Assembly: GCA_948567375.1 (NCBI GenBank)
Contig: OX419758.1
Coordinates: 44,903,473-44,967,472 of the forward strand
Length of the DNA: 64,000 nucleotides
DNA from: Lunularia cruciata
Taxonomy: Eukaryota; Streptophyta; Marchantiopsida; Lunulariales; Lunulariaceae
Reading direction: 5' to 3'
This document shows, one piece after another, positions 1 through 13,446 of this stretch. How positions within the stretch are numbered: position 1 is the first letter of the stretch; the number at the start of each line of letters is the position of its first letter. The position numbers were made by a program, and so were the translations under genes. The notes under the pieces were generated by a model that saw only the letters and a program-made list of their open reading frames with translations, had not been told where the DNA came from and did not search any database.

Positions 1-2660
1 AGGAATGGCTGATAAATGAAGAACTATAAAATTGGGACTTTGTCAAGGGGATTTTGCAATGTCACGCAAGTATCTTAAGCCATTGAGTAGTCAACCCAAA
101 GGAGTCAAGCCAGTCAATTGTTTGATGTTTAACAATTCTGAAGGAGTTAGGATCTTGAGACCAAGAGATGATAGAATTATCTTTCAAATACCATGCATTA
201 GGGATTGCACAATGCCAAAGAAGGGTGAGAAGAAGAGTCCTTCACTTGCAGTGAGAAATCTAGCGTTTTGAAGGTTAGATATGATAGTCAAGATTGAAGT
301 AATGAATAGACTTTGGAACACTTTTCTGGCATGGAATTGGAACTTGAGTTTTCTAGGGTTCATGGCAGAAGTAGCTTTGAGTGATTATAAGGAATGACCT
401 GAGAATGAAGGGAAGAGAGGTAATCTGGCTCAATGGATAGAGTCAGATTGGAGATTGGTATTGGGAAGAGAGGTCAATGAGGAAAATGGAGCAATGTTTT
501 TGGGGAAAGGAGAGTCTGCGGAGGAGACAGATGAAATTCAAAATTCTTTCACGGCGCCATGCACAAAGAATGGGTACAAAGTTGATCCTATTGGGACCCG
601 GTTAGGCAAAGCATCATTGGGGCGATGATGGCACTCTTCAAGCCTGATCACACAACATATGTAATGAAGCATCAAGCAGTCTTCTTCCACCATATGTTTG
701 CAGGAGGGCCAATGAATTAGGCAAAGTGCTTTCACCAAAGAACACAATAGATGCTGTGGTGTTGAAAAGATCAAGATGCTCCTCACTACTTGGTGTTGTT
801 TGCTACTCATTTCTACTTTGGATTGAATATGATGAAGGAGACTAAGCAAATCTGAGCAAACAAAGATGGTGTCACATGTTCATCCAGATCTATGAAAGAT
901 TGCAAATGATGAGGAACATTAGTATATCCAATATATCCAAAGTAGTGATGAACACTATGCAAGAATGGGCCAATATATAAGAGTAGTAGTGAACATCTCA
1001 AAGATGAGGAAGCGACGTTCTCTTGAGGAGAGTTTGTTGCCAATTCAGTCAAAGAAGATGAACCTAAGGCAAGAGGCAATGGTGATTGATTGGTTGTTAG
1101 GAGCAAAAGAATTGGAAGGCAAAGCTGAGTACAAGACAAAAGACTTGGGAGAAGAAGAACCAGAGTTGACGTTGCAAAGTGAAGAGTTAGGTAGTGGAAG
1201 TGAAAGAGAGGTAGAAGTTCAGCAAAGAGGAGAAGACAATGCTGACAAGGAAGAGCAAGAGTTCCATGCAGCAATTGATCATATGGAGGGAGGTGGAAAC
1301 CTATACCAAGAATTGCCGAACACAAAAATAGAAGAAACTCTGAAGGCTGAACCAAAGTTGGAAGTTCAGAAGGGTAAACAAGAGAGAAGGAATGTTCCTA
1401 TTATAGGGGCAAGAGCAAGTAATGTAAGTCCGGTAGTGGAGGAGGAGAAAGCTTAGATGAAATGCTCTTGAGAGTTAGAAGATTAAGACTTCAGAGTAGA
1501 GCTCCAATAGAAGAAGTGAGGAAGAGAAGAACCAAAGCTATCTAAGAGCTTACAAGTCTTTGATGGGGTAAAGTTCTTGTCACAAATAGTTTGTCCCTTG
1601 CTGTTGCAATTGCAAAAGAAGAGAGAAGAGTTGAAGAGAGATCACTCAAGAGTGAAAGATGAATTGGCAGTAGTGCAATGTATGAGTGATGAAAATTTGG
1701 AGTTGAGGAGGAAGTTAATTCATGGAGAGCGCAAGTTAGTAGAACTCAAGACTGATGTAGAGTTGAGGAGGAAGGAGATTGAGAGCCTAACAAAAGACTT
1801 CATGAAGAGAGGCAAAGCCGTGACAAAGCAAGAAGAAGATTGGAAGGAGCAGTTGGTGAAGATTGAGGCCTTGAGGGCAGAGGTGCATGATACACAAGTA
1901 GAAGTCATCCATTTGAAGGCCATGGCTGCTATTATGGGACAAGAATTGGAGAGCTTGAAGGTAAATGTGGCAAAGAAGGACCGGGCTTGGAAAAGGGAGT
2001 TAGCTATGCAAGTTTGTGAAGAGGATTGATTGCATGGGTTGGTCAGAGGAATGGAAGAACAACTTGGACAAAAAGTGAAGGAGAAGGAAGCGTTGAAGGC
2101 TGAGTTGGAAGATGAGGTGAACATGTATCATGAAGAATTATTAGTAGAGAGAGAGAGAAGATGCAGATGTCAATGCGGGAGACAATTGAAGAAGTGGTAG
2201 TAAGAGTGAACGTGATGCTTGATATGATGTCTAAGGTTCAATTGGAGGAAGCAAGACTGCATGAATTGAAATTGTTAGTGCAAGAAATGAGGAGGAAGAA
2301 AGCAAAAGACATTGAAATGAATAAGTTGTTGATTTGCTTGAGAGATCAAGTAGATAGGAAGATATTAGAGGTAGGAGACAATATGTGTCTTTGATTAGAT
2401 TTAGTACATTCAGAGTTAGAGGGACTTTGTAGTAAGATGAAGTTAGAGATGAAGTCTACAGTAGTAGAGATTGGAGTACAAGTGTCTTTTGATCAATTGT
2501 CTGATATATTTGAGAAGAGTGGTTTGCAAGATAGTGACATAGATCACTCAGAGAGATAGATATAGATCACTCACGGTTGTAATTGCAGATTGTAGTAGTG
2601 AAGTGATAGAATTAGAGGATGATGAAGTAAAGTTAGGTAGACCCAAAGAAGGGAAGATTC
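1..2660 (+). pseudogene. Decayed coiled-coil protein frame, unassigned, entering from the left edge
   Basis: Not recognised. Open stretches at 32-271, 965-1456 and 1577-2029 lie in the same frame, and the sequence between them still looks coding but is broken by stops. The frame shifts near 2155 and continues through 2161-2394 and beyond. From about 1577 the product is rich in Glu, Lys, Arg and Leu with heptad-like spacing (for example KREELKRDHSRVKDELAVV), as in a long coiled coil; 1100-1450 is acidic and low in complexity. No protease, reverse transcriptase or zinc knuckle is visible. The broken frame and repeat-rich setting suggest a transposon-borne structural (gag-like) protein, which is inference. 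A dead host gene is possible. The start lies outside the window. Confidence 0.4.
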
Positions 2661-3600
2661 TTGAAGTAGCATTGGGTCTAAAAGCCAAAGTTGAGGTTGA
2701 CATCGGATCAGATTAGGACAGCTTTAAGATTTGAAGAGGCCAATATGAAGAAGTGCATTGTCATTTTGGATTTGCAGATTGGTAAAGTTGTTAGAAATTG
2801 GTTTAGGAAGTTAGTAACTGCTGAAAGGATTTGCCTATTTAAAGGAGGCATTTGCAGTAAAATGTTGTTCAATATTTATATTCTTGAGAATAAATAAAGC
2901 AAAGTGCTGATCTCAGTGCTCGTTGCTTGAGCTTAATTCTGAGTATCAATTTTGTGTGTGTGTGTGTGTTTGTGAGTGTGGGAGAAATTTGAAGTGCAAA
3001 TCAATGTGCTTGTTGGATGTTGGATTCCGTGGCCTTGATGTTCATTTTGTGTGTTTGATCCTGAGTGAAGTGCAATCAAAGCAATGCCTTGATAGATTTG
3101 AGAGGAATTGTAGTGTTGGTAGTATTCTACATTTGTGAGCGCGGCATAGAGTTGATGCAAAGCAATTTTGATCAAGGAAGTTGTGCCTTCAGTGGAGGGG
3201 TGGAACACAATTTTGAAGCAAAGGTGTTTTTCAATGAAGTAGTTGTCTTTGGAAGGATCTGAATCATCACAATCTTTGTTTGAAAAGATTTGAAAGATTT
3301 GTGATTATGAGTGTGTAATTTGTGACAAGAATTGTTGTTGAGCACTTGTTACTCTCTTTTGGGTGTATTTTCTACCTAAGGAGATTAATGAAGAAATCAA
3401 GAAAAACTACATTGTTATGTTTTACTTTGTATTTGACCAATTCTGAATTGCATCTCTATGGGAACAAACTTTACTTACCTGATTACCGCAAAAGTGATAT
3501 TTGCTGATGTCAACGGGAAAATAATCCACACATGTAGCATTGGTGCTATTTGGTGAGTATTTTATTCTGTGGCAGCAGCAAGGAGTTCTTTTTAGCTTTG
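2661..3600. other. Gene-free stretch with a short GT microsatellite
   Basis: No convincing reading frame. A (GT)n tract lies at about 2952-2970. An AATAAA-like signal near 2890 could mark the 3' end of transcripts from the upstream relic, but this is only suggestive. Confidence 0.4.
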
Positions 3601-3899
3601 AGAGAGGGTCTTGAAGGACAAAAGAGAGAAATGAGTTTGGTTGTTTTGAGGGGAAGCCTGAACATGACAAGAGGAGGCTGATAGGTTTTTTCCCAAAGGA
3701 AGAGCTTTTGCCAGGAGTGCAAGAAAATTTGAAAAGGGGAGTTTTGGGCTGGACAGGAGGTCTGGGAATTTTTTGGAAGGAGGAGATGGAGAGTTGTGTA
3801 AGGAGAGAAAAAGAAAAATCAAAGGAGAAGGCTGCAAGGGGTTTGTGTGATGAAGGGAAGATCTTTTGAGAGAAAAAGACCTATTTGGATAGAAGAGAG

Positions 3900-4860
<961 letters not shown>

Positions 4861-5420
4861 TAGACTGTAGGAGGAATATTTTTGGAGGAAGGCTGGATAG
4901 GAGGGCTGGGAACTCTCTCAAAGGAAGAGCTTGTGGCTGTAGGAAAGAATCTCAAGAGAGGAAGCCTATTGGACAGAGGATTTTTTGAAGAGTGAAGGGG
5001 TTTGCTAAGACTAAGCTAAAAGTGAAGCATCAAATGGGTGAGTGAGGTCTGGACAAAGGAACCTTTGAGGGGAAGGTCTGGACTAAAAGGAGAGAGAAGG
5101 AAGAGATATTTGAAGGGTCTGACTGTGCAAAGAAATAAGGTTTTGAAGGAAAGGGGTTAAGCACTTTGAGACAAGGAAGGCAGAAATTTTTGGGAAAAAG
5201 AATCTGGTATGTAGAGGGAGAGGGAAGAAGTTTTGAAGGAACAAGGCTGGACAGGGTTGACAGGAAGACTTTCCCAAAGGAGAAGAGTTTCTGCTTGGAC
5301 AAAGGACTGGAAGGGAGATTTCCTGAAGGAGAAGAGCTTGTGTAGGAGAGAAGAAAATTTGAAGTGGCTTTGTGCAAGACAGTTGGAGAGTTTAGGTGTG
5401 GTCACTATTTAGTCTAGAGC
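4861..5420. other. Purine-rich low-complexity stretch
   Basis: Continues the purine bias of the preceding array with words such as GGAAGAGCTT, GAAGGAAAGG and TTGGACAAAGGA, but without a clear period. The minus-strand open frames reflect composition only. Confidence 0.6.
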
Positions 5421-7483
5421 TGTTAAATTTTTCCCCAAAGAGGTTATAAACTGCAAGGCTTGGTATTCTGATGAATGTGCTATTTCTTGTGAACAAATGT
5501 GTGTATTCTGATCTGTGCATAGTATCAATGGAAGGACTCCATTTTAGGAGCTCTCAGTTCAGTCTATGTGAATGGCACAATTCAATGATCTAAATGCCCA
5601 GGTTTGAGTCTGGTCAGATCACTTGTGGGCTATTTGACAAATACCACCAGACCCAATTCTATGAACCCTACCAGATCCAAAACTGCAAGTCCAAACTTAA
5701 CAAAACATGAACAGTCCCATGAAGGTCAACGTTAACCCGAGGAACTCAACACAAAACCCTCAGGAAGAGCCTACCATTGGGAGCAATTGTAAATAGGTTT
5801 CTCTAGCAAGAAGGAGATTGCTAACCATACAAGAGTGGAGGCAGAGTCAGACTACGAGAAGCTTTGAGGCATCGACAATAGAGGAATTCAAGCACAAGCA
5901 GCCAAGTGCATGGTGCATTCTCAAGACCAAACAATCCCTGTGACACCGGGTTGTCACAACCTAACCAAAAAGAAAAAAGAAAAGAGTGTAAAAGATAGAT
6001 AGAAGGTGGAAAAGAAGCCTATCTAGGACTCCATGTGGCCTCCTTGCCTCCCCACAAAGGCCAACCCAATGGTACAAAAACCTTTAATAGAAGAACTCCT
6101 AGTACCAAGATGGACTAGTACAAAAACTTTGTATGTGGTGAAACCACTAATTTCTTGTTGATCTCTCTGGCCTTGCATGCTCTCTAGCAATTCTCAATGA
6201 GCACTCTATCCACTCCTTATTCACTTAGTCCGGTCTTGCGCTCTCAAACAATACACAAGCTTCCTCAAGCATCCGAGCCGATTTTTTATTGTGCTCTCAT
6301 GCAATTGTTTCACCCGCTTCACCTAACATATCTTGATGTCACCTAAAGCTCCTCCCGAACACTCTCACCCAAACTCCAACTTGAAGCAGTTGAGTAACTC
6401 CTATTCAGAGGAGAATAATCTATTCCAACCAAGCCTAATCTTGTATGATTTCTGCTTGGAGTGCCCCCTAACTTGTATTTCTGTTTTGGAATCTGCAACC
6501 CCATATCTACATCTACCTCTGACGGTTAGGTGACTCAAAGATTAAGTTTGTAATCTATTGGATAAGCTTTACTTCCAATGGTTGCCTATTGTTGATGATG
6601 GTGTCACTCCAAAAGTCATTGCTCATGGTCTCAACATGCATGGAGTAGACAATACTTTGTAAGCCTCCCAACAATCAAAGACATACGTTTGTGCAGTTTG
6701 ATCTACCAAGGGAATCAAAGCCCAAAGTCTACTGTAACTAGTCTCTAATTTCACTTACTCTGAGTTTTGAGATTTTCCTATGGCCCTTTCACTAATTTCA
6801 CTATGAGATCCAGATTTCACTCTCAATGTCTCTCACTCATCATTATGATTTGCATGCATCATTGATTTCCCTTTTACTCTCTAGTGGCCTTGAACATTGC
6901 AAAAACCACAACAGTTGAACCATCTAAGTTTTGCAACACTTTTGAGAAACTGATATTTTCACAAAATCATTGACAAGTTGGTTCTTCTTTCTTTCAATGT
7001 TTTGATTGCTAATGCTTCTCTCAATTGCTTGTTTCTTCCCTACTGCTGATCAATTTTGACCGGTCTCAATCTAATATAAATAATCCCTAGGGATTACAAC
7101 ATCAAAGATTTGATTTAATTGGCTAATTTAACACCTTCCTTAATAAAAAAAAAAGGGTCAATATGCAAATCAAAGTGTTGAAGATCTCCACAACTGCAAC
7201 AACATGCATGATACGACATTGATGGTAGAAAGTAATCCAAAAATATAATATATACCAAAATCTAATTTTAAAATAATAAAATTAATCAAATATTTTTAAA
7301 AATAAATACTAAAAATATCCATAAAAATCTTAAAGGAATCTATTGAGTTATGTAAAGAACCCATAAAGTGCAATGTCTCCATTCGTGAGCATCCTCGTGT
7401 GGGGTGTTCAAGGGCTATTTGTACCTTGCAAGCACAAGTACTTGGATAATGTACTTGATGGAGATTCTTGTGACCCTCATTGG
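5421..7483. other. Gene-free AT-rich stretch with one small hairpin
   Basis: I see no supported gene. At 5939-5958 TGTGACA and TGTCACA form a perfect 7-base inverted repeat around CCGGGT. TGTGACA also resembles the start of some LTRs, but I found no partner copy. The rest is AT-rich non-coding sequence. Confidence 0.4.
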
Positions 7484-8190
7484 TGTAATACCAATAGCGA
7501 GATAGATCATCTAAAGATGAAATTTAGTTTGGTAACATTTGGAAGGATGTTATACATGATGGACTAAGTAGATTAAGTAGAGATTTCACCAAAAGAGTAC
7601 TTCTACTAATAGGCTAGAAACCAAAACATGCTTGGAAACTTTAGAATCAATAGCTAGGCATATGATCTAGAGGTGAAACTTGGGGTGGTGAAATATAGAA
7701 GGATGTTACACATGATGGAGAACATAAATAAAATAGAGGTATCACCAAAAGAGCACTTCTACTTATAGGGCAGAAGCCAAAATAGGCTTAACTTTGGAGG
7801 CAATTTTGGAGGCCTAAATGGATGAATTAGGCCAAAAAAATGTGTGCATGCTTCCCCAATGGAGAAAAGGTTGGCCTTTCCTCCCCCTTGGTTTGTCTCA
7901 CCAAGAGCTTTCCAATAGTATCTCACCCACATGATTTTGAGATTCCTACAAGAAGATTATCTAAAAGATTCCCTCCGGTCAAAGCTTGTTTGACCAACTA
8001 GATAGGACCAAGACCAACATGTCACCTATCCATGTAACTAATCCTATGTTGGAGCTTCCTTGGAAGAGATCCTCTTTGGCTATATAATAAAGAGAAGGTG
8101 CTCCTTTGGGGCCTCGGAGGATTAAGTGTGAAATCTATGTTTTTCTCTTGTATCTCTCTTGAAGAGTTCTTTTGTACTCAGAGTATTACA
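7484..8190 (+). repeat. Isolated LTR of gypsy family A, with internal U3 duplication
   Basis: Begins TGTAATACC and ends TATTACA like the other family A LTRs, and carries the shared blocks (GGAAGGATGTTA, CACCAAAAGAG, a TATATAATAAAGA TATA-like box near 8083). It is about 100 bases longer than its relatives because the first 150-odd bases occur twice in tandem (about 7487-7650 and 7651-7795). I could not recognise family A internal sequence on either side and saw no target-site duplication. It may be a solo LTR or a fragment. Confidence 0.75.
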
Positions 8191-8682
8191 ATAGGTCAAG
8201 GATAACACAAGACCGCTCTACCATGAGTAGGAGTGAATTCAGAGTGAATGGACTAGTTAAATTTTCAATCAAGGCTTGAGGGGTTTTCTACCTTACAACT
8301 TACAGTACTTGGAATTTTGTAGGACACAACCTGGAGTCTAGATTTCATGCTTAGAGCCCAAGAGAAGTAGAAGTAAAGCATAGTGAACTGCCTCTTGTTG
8401 TCATGGTCATGGCAAACATAAAGGCAGTACAAGCCTTAAGCATTTGGATATTGATACATCTGTACCTGTATCCTGCTCTTTGAGAAGACGTAGATATGAA
8501 ACGTGTGCAAGTTCTCAATCTTTCAGAACACTTTAGAATCACCATCAAGTTCTTCACGAAATAGGCATTGTCTACATTCCTTGGGACATTTGCTTAGTTT
8601 TATCAGTGAATTTCGGTGGTGTCTGGCATATCTTACGTTTGGTTCATGAATCTACAATACATACTCTGAATTGGCTTGATAT

Positions 8683-8964
8683 TGTTACGGAAGTGGAGAC
8701 GCAAAGTTCACCAAAGAATTGTCTCATGTGACACCAAAAAATTGTCCCTCGTGACACAAATATATAGAGGTAGAGAAGAAATACACAAGTAGTTGAATAT
8801 ATAGAGGTAGAGAAGAAATACACAATAAGTCAAGTTACTCTTCACCATAACTTTATAGTGATGACTAACTAAAATGGACAAGTATAGAATAAAATGTGAC
8901 TAAGGATTGACTTTCCTGCATTCACTAAGCACCATGAGTATCAGCTTGTGATACTTCATCAACA
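8683..8964 (-). repeat. 3' LTR of the copia element
   Basis: On + it starts TGTTACGG and ends TTCATCAACA. It is 282 bases against 247 for its partner. The difference is explained by a 37-base tandem duplication containing ATATATAGAGGTAGAGAAG, present twice here and once in the right LTR. Confidence 0.9.
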
Positions 8965-10520
8965 GTCTGTGTCAAGCTAAAGTCAATGTCTTTGACTCCT
9001 TGATGAGATCTGAAATATTCAAATTTATCTCTATATAGCTTTGGTGAAAATATCAGTAACTTTCTCAATATACTGATATAATGTAGATCTATTTCTCCAG
9101 CCAATACCTTTTCTCTAATGAAATGATAATGGACCTTTATATGAAGATATAGTCCTTGCATGGAATATTGGATTGCTAACAAGTTTAATACTGCTGACGT
9201 TATATGGATATAAGATTGCATGATGATGAAATATATATCCCATATCTTCTAATAAGGTGTGAAGCTAAATAGACTCACGTCTAGCATTAGTGACACCCCT
9301 ACATTCCACTTCTATTGATGATAAAGCAACAATAGCTTGCTTCTTTGATGACCAACTAATTGCAAAACTTTCAATGTTGAAAACATAACTTGATGTTGAT
9401 CTTTGATATTGAGCACTTCTTGCCGAGTCTGCATCAATAAAACCTTGTCAATGGGTAACCCAACAGCTGAATAGTGAAGACTAAATTGGATGGTAAACTT
9501 CAAATTATGTAAAATCCTTTGAACCGTATCAAGATGTGGCTTCCTTGGTGCTTGCACAAGTTGACTCACTAGACCAACAACATAGCTTAGATATGGTCTA
9601 TTAAAAGTCAAATAAATCAGACTTCCAAAAATCAGTCTGTAAATATTTGGATCAGCCAACAATGCACCATCTTCAGCATTTAACTTAATAAAAGTTGAGA
9701 GAGGAGTAGAAATAGGCTTACAAGCCATCATACCAAACTTCTGCAACATGTTGTGAGAGTACTGGCACTGTAATAACCAAAGGTTATTGCAATCTTGAAT
9801 GAACTCAATACCCAAGAAGTATTTCAGTTCTTTCAAGTCTTTCATATCTAACTCTTCCTTCAACTGATCTTGTACTTGCCAAATGAGATCATGACAGCAA
9901 CAAATGATGATCAGGTCATCAAAATAGAAGATAAAAAAAAACCATATTTCCACTAACTTGTAATTTGTACCTTGAAGAATCTGAACTGCAAACTTGAAAT
10001 CCAATGGATAAAAGATAGGAATTTATATTGGCATTCCAAGCTCATGGAGCTTGCTTAAGTCCATAAAGAGAATTTTTCAATGAGATTTTTTGTTTTGGAT
10101 ATCTTGGATCTTCATATCCAGGTGGTTGGATCATGTAGACCACCTCCTCCAAATCTCCATTGAGGAAAGTGTTGTTGAAGTCCATATGAAAGAGTTTCTA
10201 CTTATTTAAAGTGCACAAATTGATGGAATCTTGGCAATAGGGCTGAAATTGTCATCAAAATCAGTTCCATATTGTTGTGAGCAACACTTTCACACAAACC
10301 TTACCTTGTACCTACTCACTGAACCATCAGAATTCCTCTTGAGCTTAAAAATCCACATTCAGAAAATTTCCTTCTTACAAGGCGGTAAATCAACCAAATC
10401 CTATGCTTTTGGTGATGTAGGGCTGCAAATTTGAGCTCCATGGCTTGAACCCAATCTTCATGATGCATCTCTTCCTCAAGAGAATTTGGTTCTCTTTCTT
10501 GTATAGCCTTTAACATGTTT
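8965..10520 (-). pseudogene. copia reverse transcriptase and RNase H relic
   Basis: Reverse transcriptase copies the element RNA into DNA and RNase H removes the template. Reading right to left, the N-terminal block at 10516-10316 includes EEMHHEDWVQAMELKFAAL, the usual opening of copia RT. The active-site motif is seen as YFDDL near 9911-9925, followed by LKELKYFLGIEF and the PISTPLS block in the 9312-10004 frame. RNase H follows after a frameshift, with ISWSSKKQAIVALSS near 9340 and a C-terminal tail reaching about 9000. Several shifts and stops separate the pieces. Family identity is certain; activity is excluded. Confidence 0.9.
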
Positions 10521-10559
10521 GCATGATGTTGGGCTAAAATCTTTCAACTTGAAAATGTC

Positions 10560-12180
10560 TCACTAGATATTTAACTCTTGCACTTGTCCTTTGCTTTCAA
10601 GCTTGTAGCCTCATCTAAATTAATTGGAATTCCTAAATTAAGTGGTTGACTGACCATTTGTTCCAAAAAAGTATTAGAAATCTTATTTGATAAAGCAGGG
10701 AGTAAATTTCCTATAGGTTGAGAACCTTGGACTACGGACTTCTCAACAGCTTGTATTGACCAAGGATTTACAAATGGCTGAGATTGAGAGTGCTAACTAG
10801 AAAAACCAATAGCACTTGAAGTACTAGCATGTGGAATAGAAATATTACTTGGACCAATCATAGGAGTAGAGGGCTGTAAGTGGTAAATCAGATATGCAAC
10901 TTGTAGGAGCTTGATACTAGGATCTTAACACCTCAAATATGACATCTCTACTGATAATACAAACATTAAAATCAGGATTAGAAAAACTATATCCTTTAGA
11001 ATTTGAGATATATCCAAGAAAGAAAATTTTGGGCTTTAGGATCTAGTTTGTGCCTCTTCTCATCAGGAACATGAACAAAAAAATATAACCAAAATCCCTC
11101 AGGTTTCTTACTTGTAAGAGCTTGAAAAAGTGTCATTTTGTGCATCACTGCAGTAGGAGATCAATTAATCAAGTAAATTTCACAATACTACTTTTGCCCA
11201 ATAACGCTTGGGTATTGCCTCTTCTCATTGAGCATGGCTCTTGAAACTTCAGCAATATGTCAGTTCTTCCGCTCAACAACTCTATTTTGTTGAGGTGTGT
11301 AACTGCAAGTAACTTCACGCTTGATACCTTGCTCATGTAGAAAAGCATCAAACTGGCTTGAAATAAACTCTCCTCCTCCATCAGAAGAATGTAGACGTAG
11401 GATATTATTATAACCATATTGCTCCTCCACAAGCTGCTTGAATATTTGGAAGACTGAAAGTACATCTAATTTAGCTTTCAGAAAGTAGTCCTACTTATAT
11501 CTTGAAAAGTTGTCAATAAATGAGAGAAAATATTTAGAGCCTGTTAAACTCTTTTCTAAAGCATCCCATACATTGGTGTGTATCAATTTAACACCTTGGA
11601 GGCCCTTGTACCATGATGCTTAAAAGGTTGTATAGCTTGCTTACGAAATTGACAAGCCTCACAAACCCTTATAGGCAAAGGATCAGAAAATATTAGAATC
11701 CCCGTAACCAGATCTAAGTTAGGTAGCACTTTTAATCTTTGTAGGTTCATGTGATCCACTCCTTCATGCCACATCTCAAGATCTGAAAAATCAGTCGTAC
11801 CATGGAAAACATAGAATTCTGATTTGTAATAGTGTGGATCTTGATGTCTAATTTGAACATCCTCCCAATTTTAGATCCAAGCTTGCATCCTCTGGGCACA
11901 ACATATTTCTTATACGTATCCACAAACACACGATTTGGTTAAATAATACCTGAAAGCACTTCTCAAAATTTCTCCAACAGAAATTAAATTTTTGTTGATT
12001 TTAGGTACATGAAGTACTTCTCCTAAACCACTAAAATTGGCAGATGGAGATGAGAAAGGGATAGTGCTTCTATGAGTAATATTATGCTCACTATCATGAC
12101 CCAAATTCAAAGACAATAATTCAGATAATGGAACCTTAGAACTGAAAGTACTAGCCTGATGGGTCATATAGTTGGAGCAC
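10560..12180 (-). pseudogene. copia protease and integrase relic
   Basis: The protease region is at about 12167-11930 (product includes VLHVPKINKNLISVGEIL, typical of the copia protease C-terminus). The GAG-pre-integrase block follows at 11774-11583 with MWHEGVDHMNLQRLKVL and CEACQFRKQ, which supply the His and Cys ligands of the zinc-binding domain. The integrase core lies at about 11520-11169, in pieces of different frame. Integrase would join the cDNA to the chromosome. I could not see a complete DDE triad. Confidence 0.85.
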
Positions 12181-12229
12181 CTTGAGTTGATGAATCACTC
12201 TTGGTCATCAATGCAGCAGTGTGAGTCAT

Positions 12230-13102
12230 CATTAATACATGATCTTCCGGGTAAGTATCCTCCTCCATATAGTTCTATTGAGGGAGTTTACCAGTTTGAA
12301 TATAGTCTTACTTCTTGAAACAAGTCTTCTCCTAATGAGACTTTGATTTACAGTACTTGCAAAATCTCTTTGTTGTGGACTTGCCTTGTGTTGCATACCA
12401 TCTTTGTGAGAATTGACCTCTACCAACATCATCTCCACAAAGTGAAATTTTGCATCCTCTGCCTCTTGCACCTCTCCTAGCAAACAGAAGCTGATCTTGA
12501 GCAACAAGACCATTACCACCACCTTGCAGCCGCAGCTTTCCAGAGACTAACATTGGGAGTAGCTCGCCGAATAGAGGATAGGTATCCTAATGGCTATAGA
12601 TGTCTCAAAAGGTTTATACTCCTTTGGTAGACCTTGAATAGTATAAAGAATCAAATCATCATCCTCAACCTTAACTCCATTGCTATTCAGCTGCTCAACC
12701 AGACCAAGAATGAGATAAACATAATCGGTTATGCTTGCGTTGTCCTTCTTAACCTCCATTAATTGCTGCTTCAGTTGAAGCTTTCTTGACTTTGTCGATG
12801 TTTAAAAAACATTTCCTAATGCATCCCAAACCTCCTTGGGAGTATCAGCACCTTGTATGCAACCAAACAGTGATGGGAAACACACAAAGAAAGATAATGA
12901 CAGCTTGATTGGCACGTCTATTCCAATCACAGACTTTAGGATCTAAAGGAGCACCTACAAGACAAGTTTCAACACCTATGACAAGATCAAACAATTCTTG
13001 GCTTTTCAAGAAGGCATACGTTCTATATTTCCATACAGAATAATTGTTCTTTGTCAAGGCCTCACCTGTGGTACCACCATAAGTATCTAGGTTAGTACTC
13101 AT
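12230..13102 (-). pseudogene. copia gag relic with CCHC zinc knuckle
   Basis: Gag is the capsid precursor that packages element RNA. The frame opens at a Met at 13102 and contains LTKNNYSVWKYRTYAFL, a typical plant copia gag N-terminus. It shifts frame, resumes at 12759 with ITDYVYLILGLVEQLNSNG and GLPKEYKPFETS (the UBN2-type gag core), and reaches a CX2CX4HX4C knuckle, CKYCKSKSH then EKTC after one stop, at about 12320-12365. The start lies about 90 bases inside the primer site, as expected. Confidence 0.9.
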
Positions 13103-13187
13103 AGTATAAACTCTGAAAAATCAGATCACTTGATAATCCAGACCTTCTGCCAAATTGAATTCAAAAGGCTCTCACCGGCTCTCTTTT

Positions 13188-13199
13188 GCTCTGATCCCA
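13188..13199 (-). other. Primer-binding site of the copia element (initiator Met tRNA)
   Basis: On the minus strand the bases next to the 5' LTR read TGGGATCAGAGC, one mismatch from TGGTATCAGAGC, the complement of the plant initiator-Met tRNA 3' end. Confidence 0.85.
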
Positions 13200-13446
13200 T
13201 GTTACGGAAATGAATAATGAGAGTGAAGACACCAAAGTTCACCAAAGAATTGTCTCACGGGGCACAAGTCCAGCACGAATATATATACGTAGAGAAGAAA
13301 TACACAAGTTGTCGAGTCACACTTCACCATAACTCTAAAGGGATGACTAACCAGAACGGGTGATTAAAGAATGAAGTGTGACTAAGGATTAACTCTACTG
13401 CGTTCACTAAGCGCCAGGAGTATTAGCTTGCGATGCTTCATCAACA
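13200..13446 (-). repeat. 5' LTR of the copia element
   Basis: Matches the left LTR across its length, including GTTCACCAAAGAATTGTCTC, TAGAGAAGAAATACACAAG and ATGCTTCATCAACA. It is clearly diverged from its partner, so the insertion is old. Confidence 0.9.

Larger units (their letters stand above)
8683..13446 (-). mobile_element. Ty1/copia LTR retrotransposon, structurally whole, coding-dead
   Basis: Two related LTRs (8683-8964 and 13200-13446) flank a minus-strand gag, protease, integrase, reverse transcriptase and RNase H in that order, the copia arrangement. The primer-binding site follows the right LTR. TGATA lies within one base of each outer end (8677-8681 and 13448-13452), possibly a worn target-site duplication. 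Every domain carries stops or frameshifts, so the copy cannot be autonomous. Confidence 0.93.

Noticed and set aside
813..1355. 180-codon minus-strand open frame
   Set aside because: It is the shadow of the plus-strand coiled-coil relic; Leu- and Ser-rich antisense of Glu/Lys codons.
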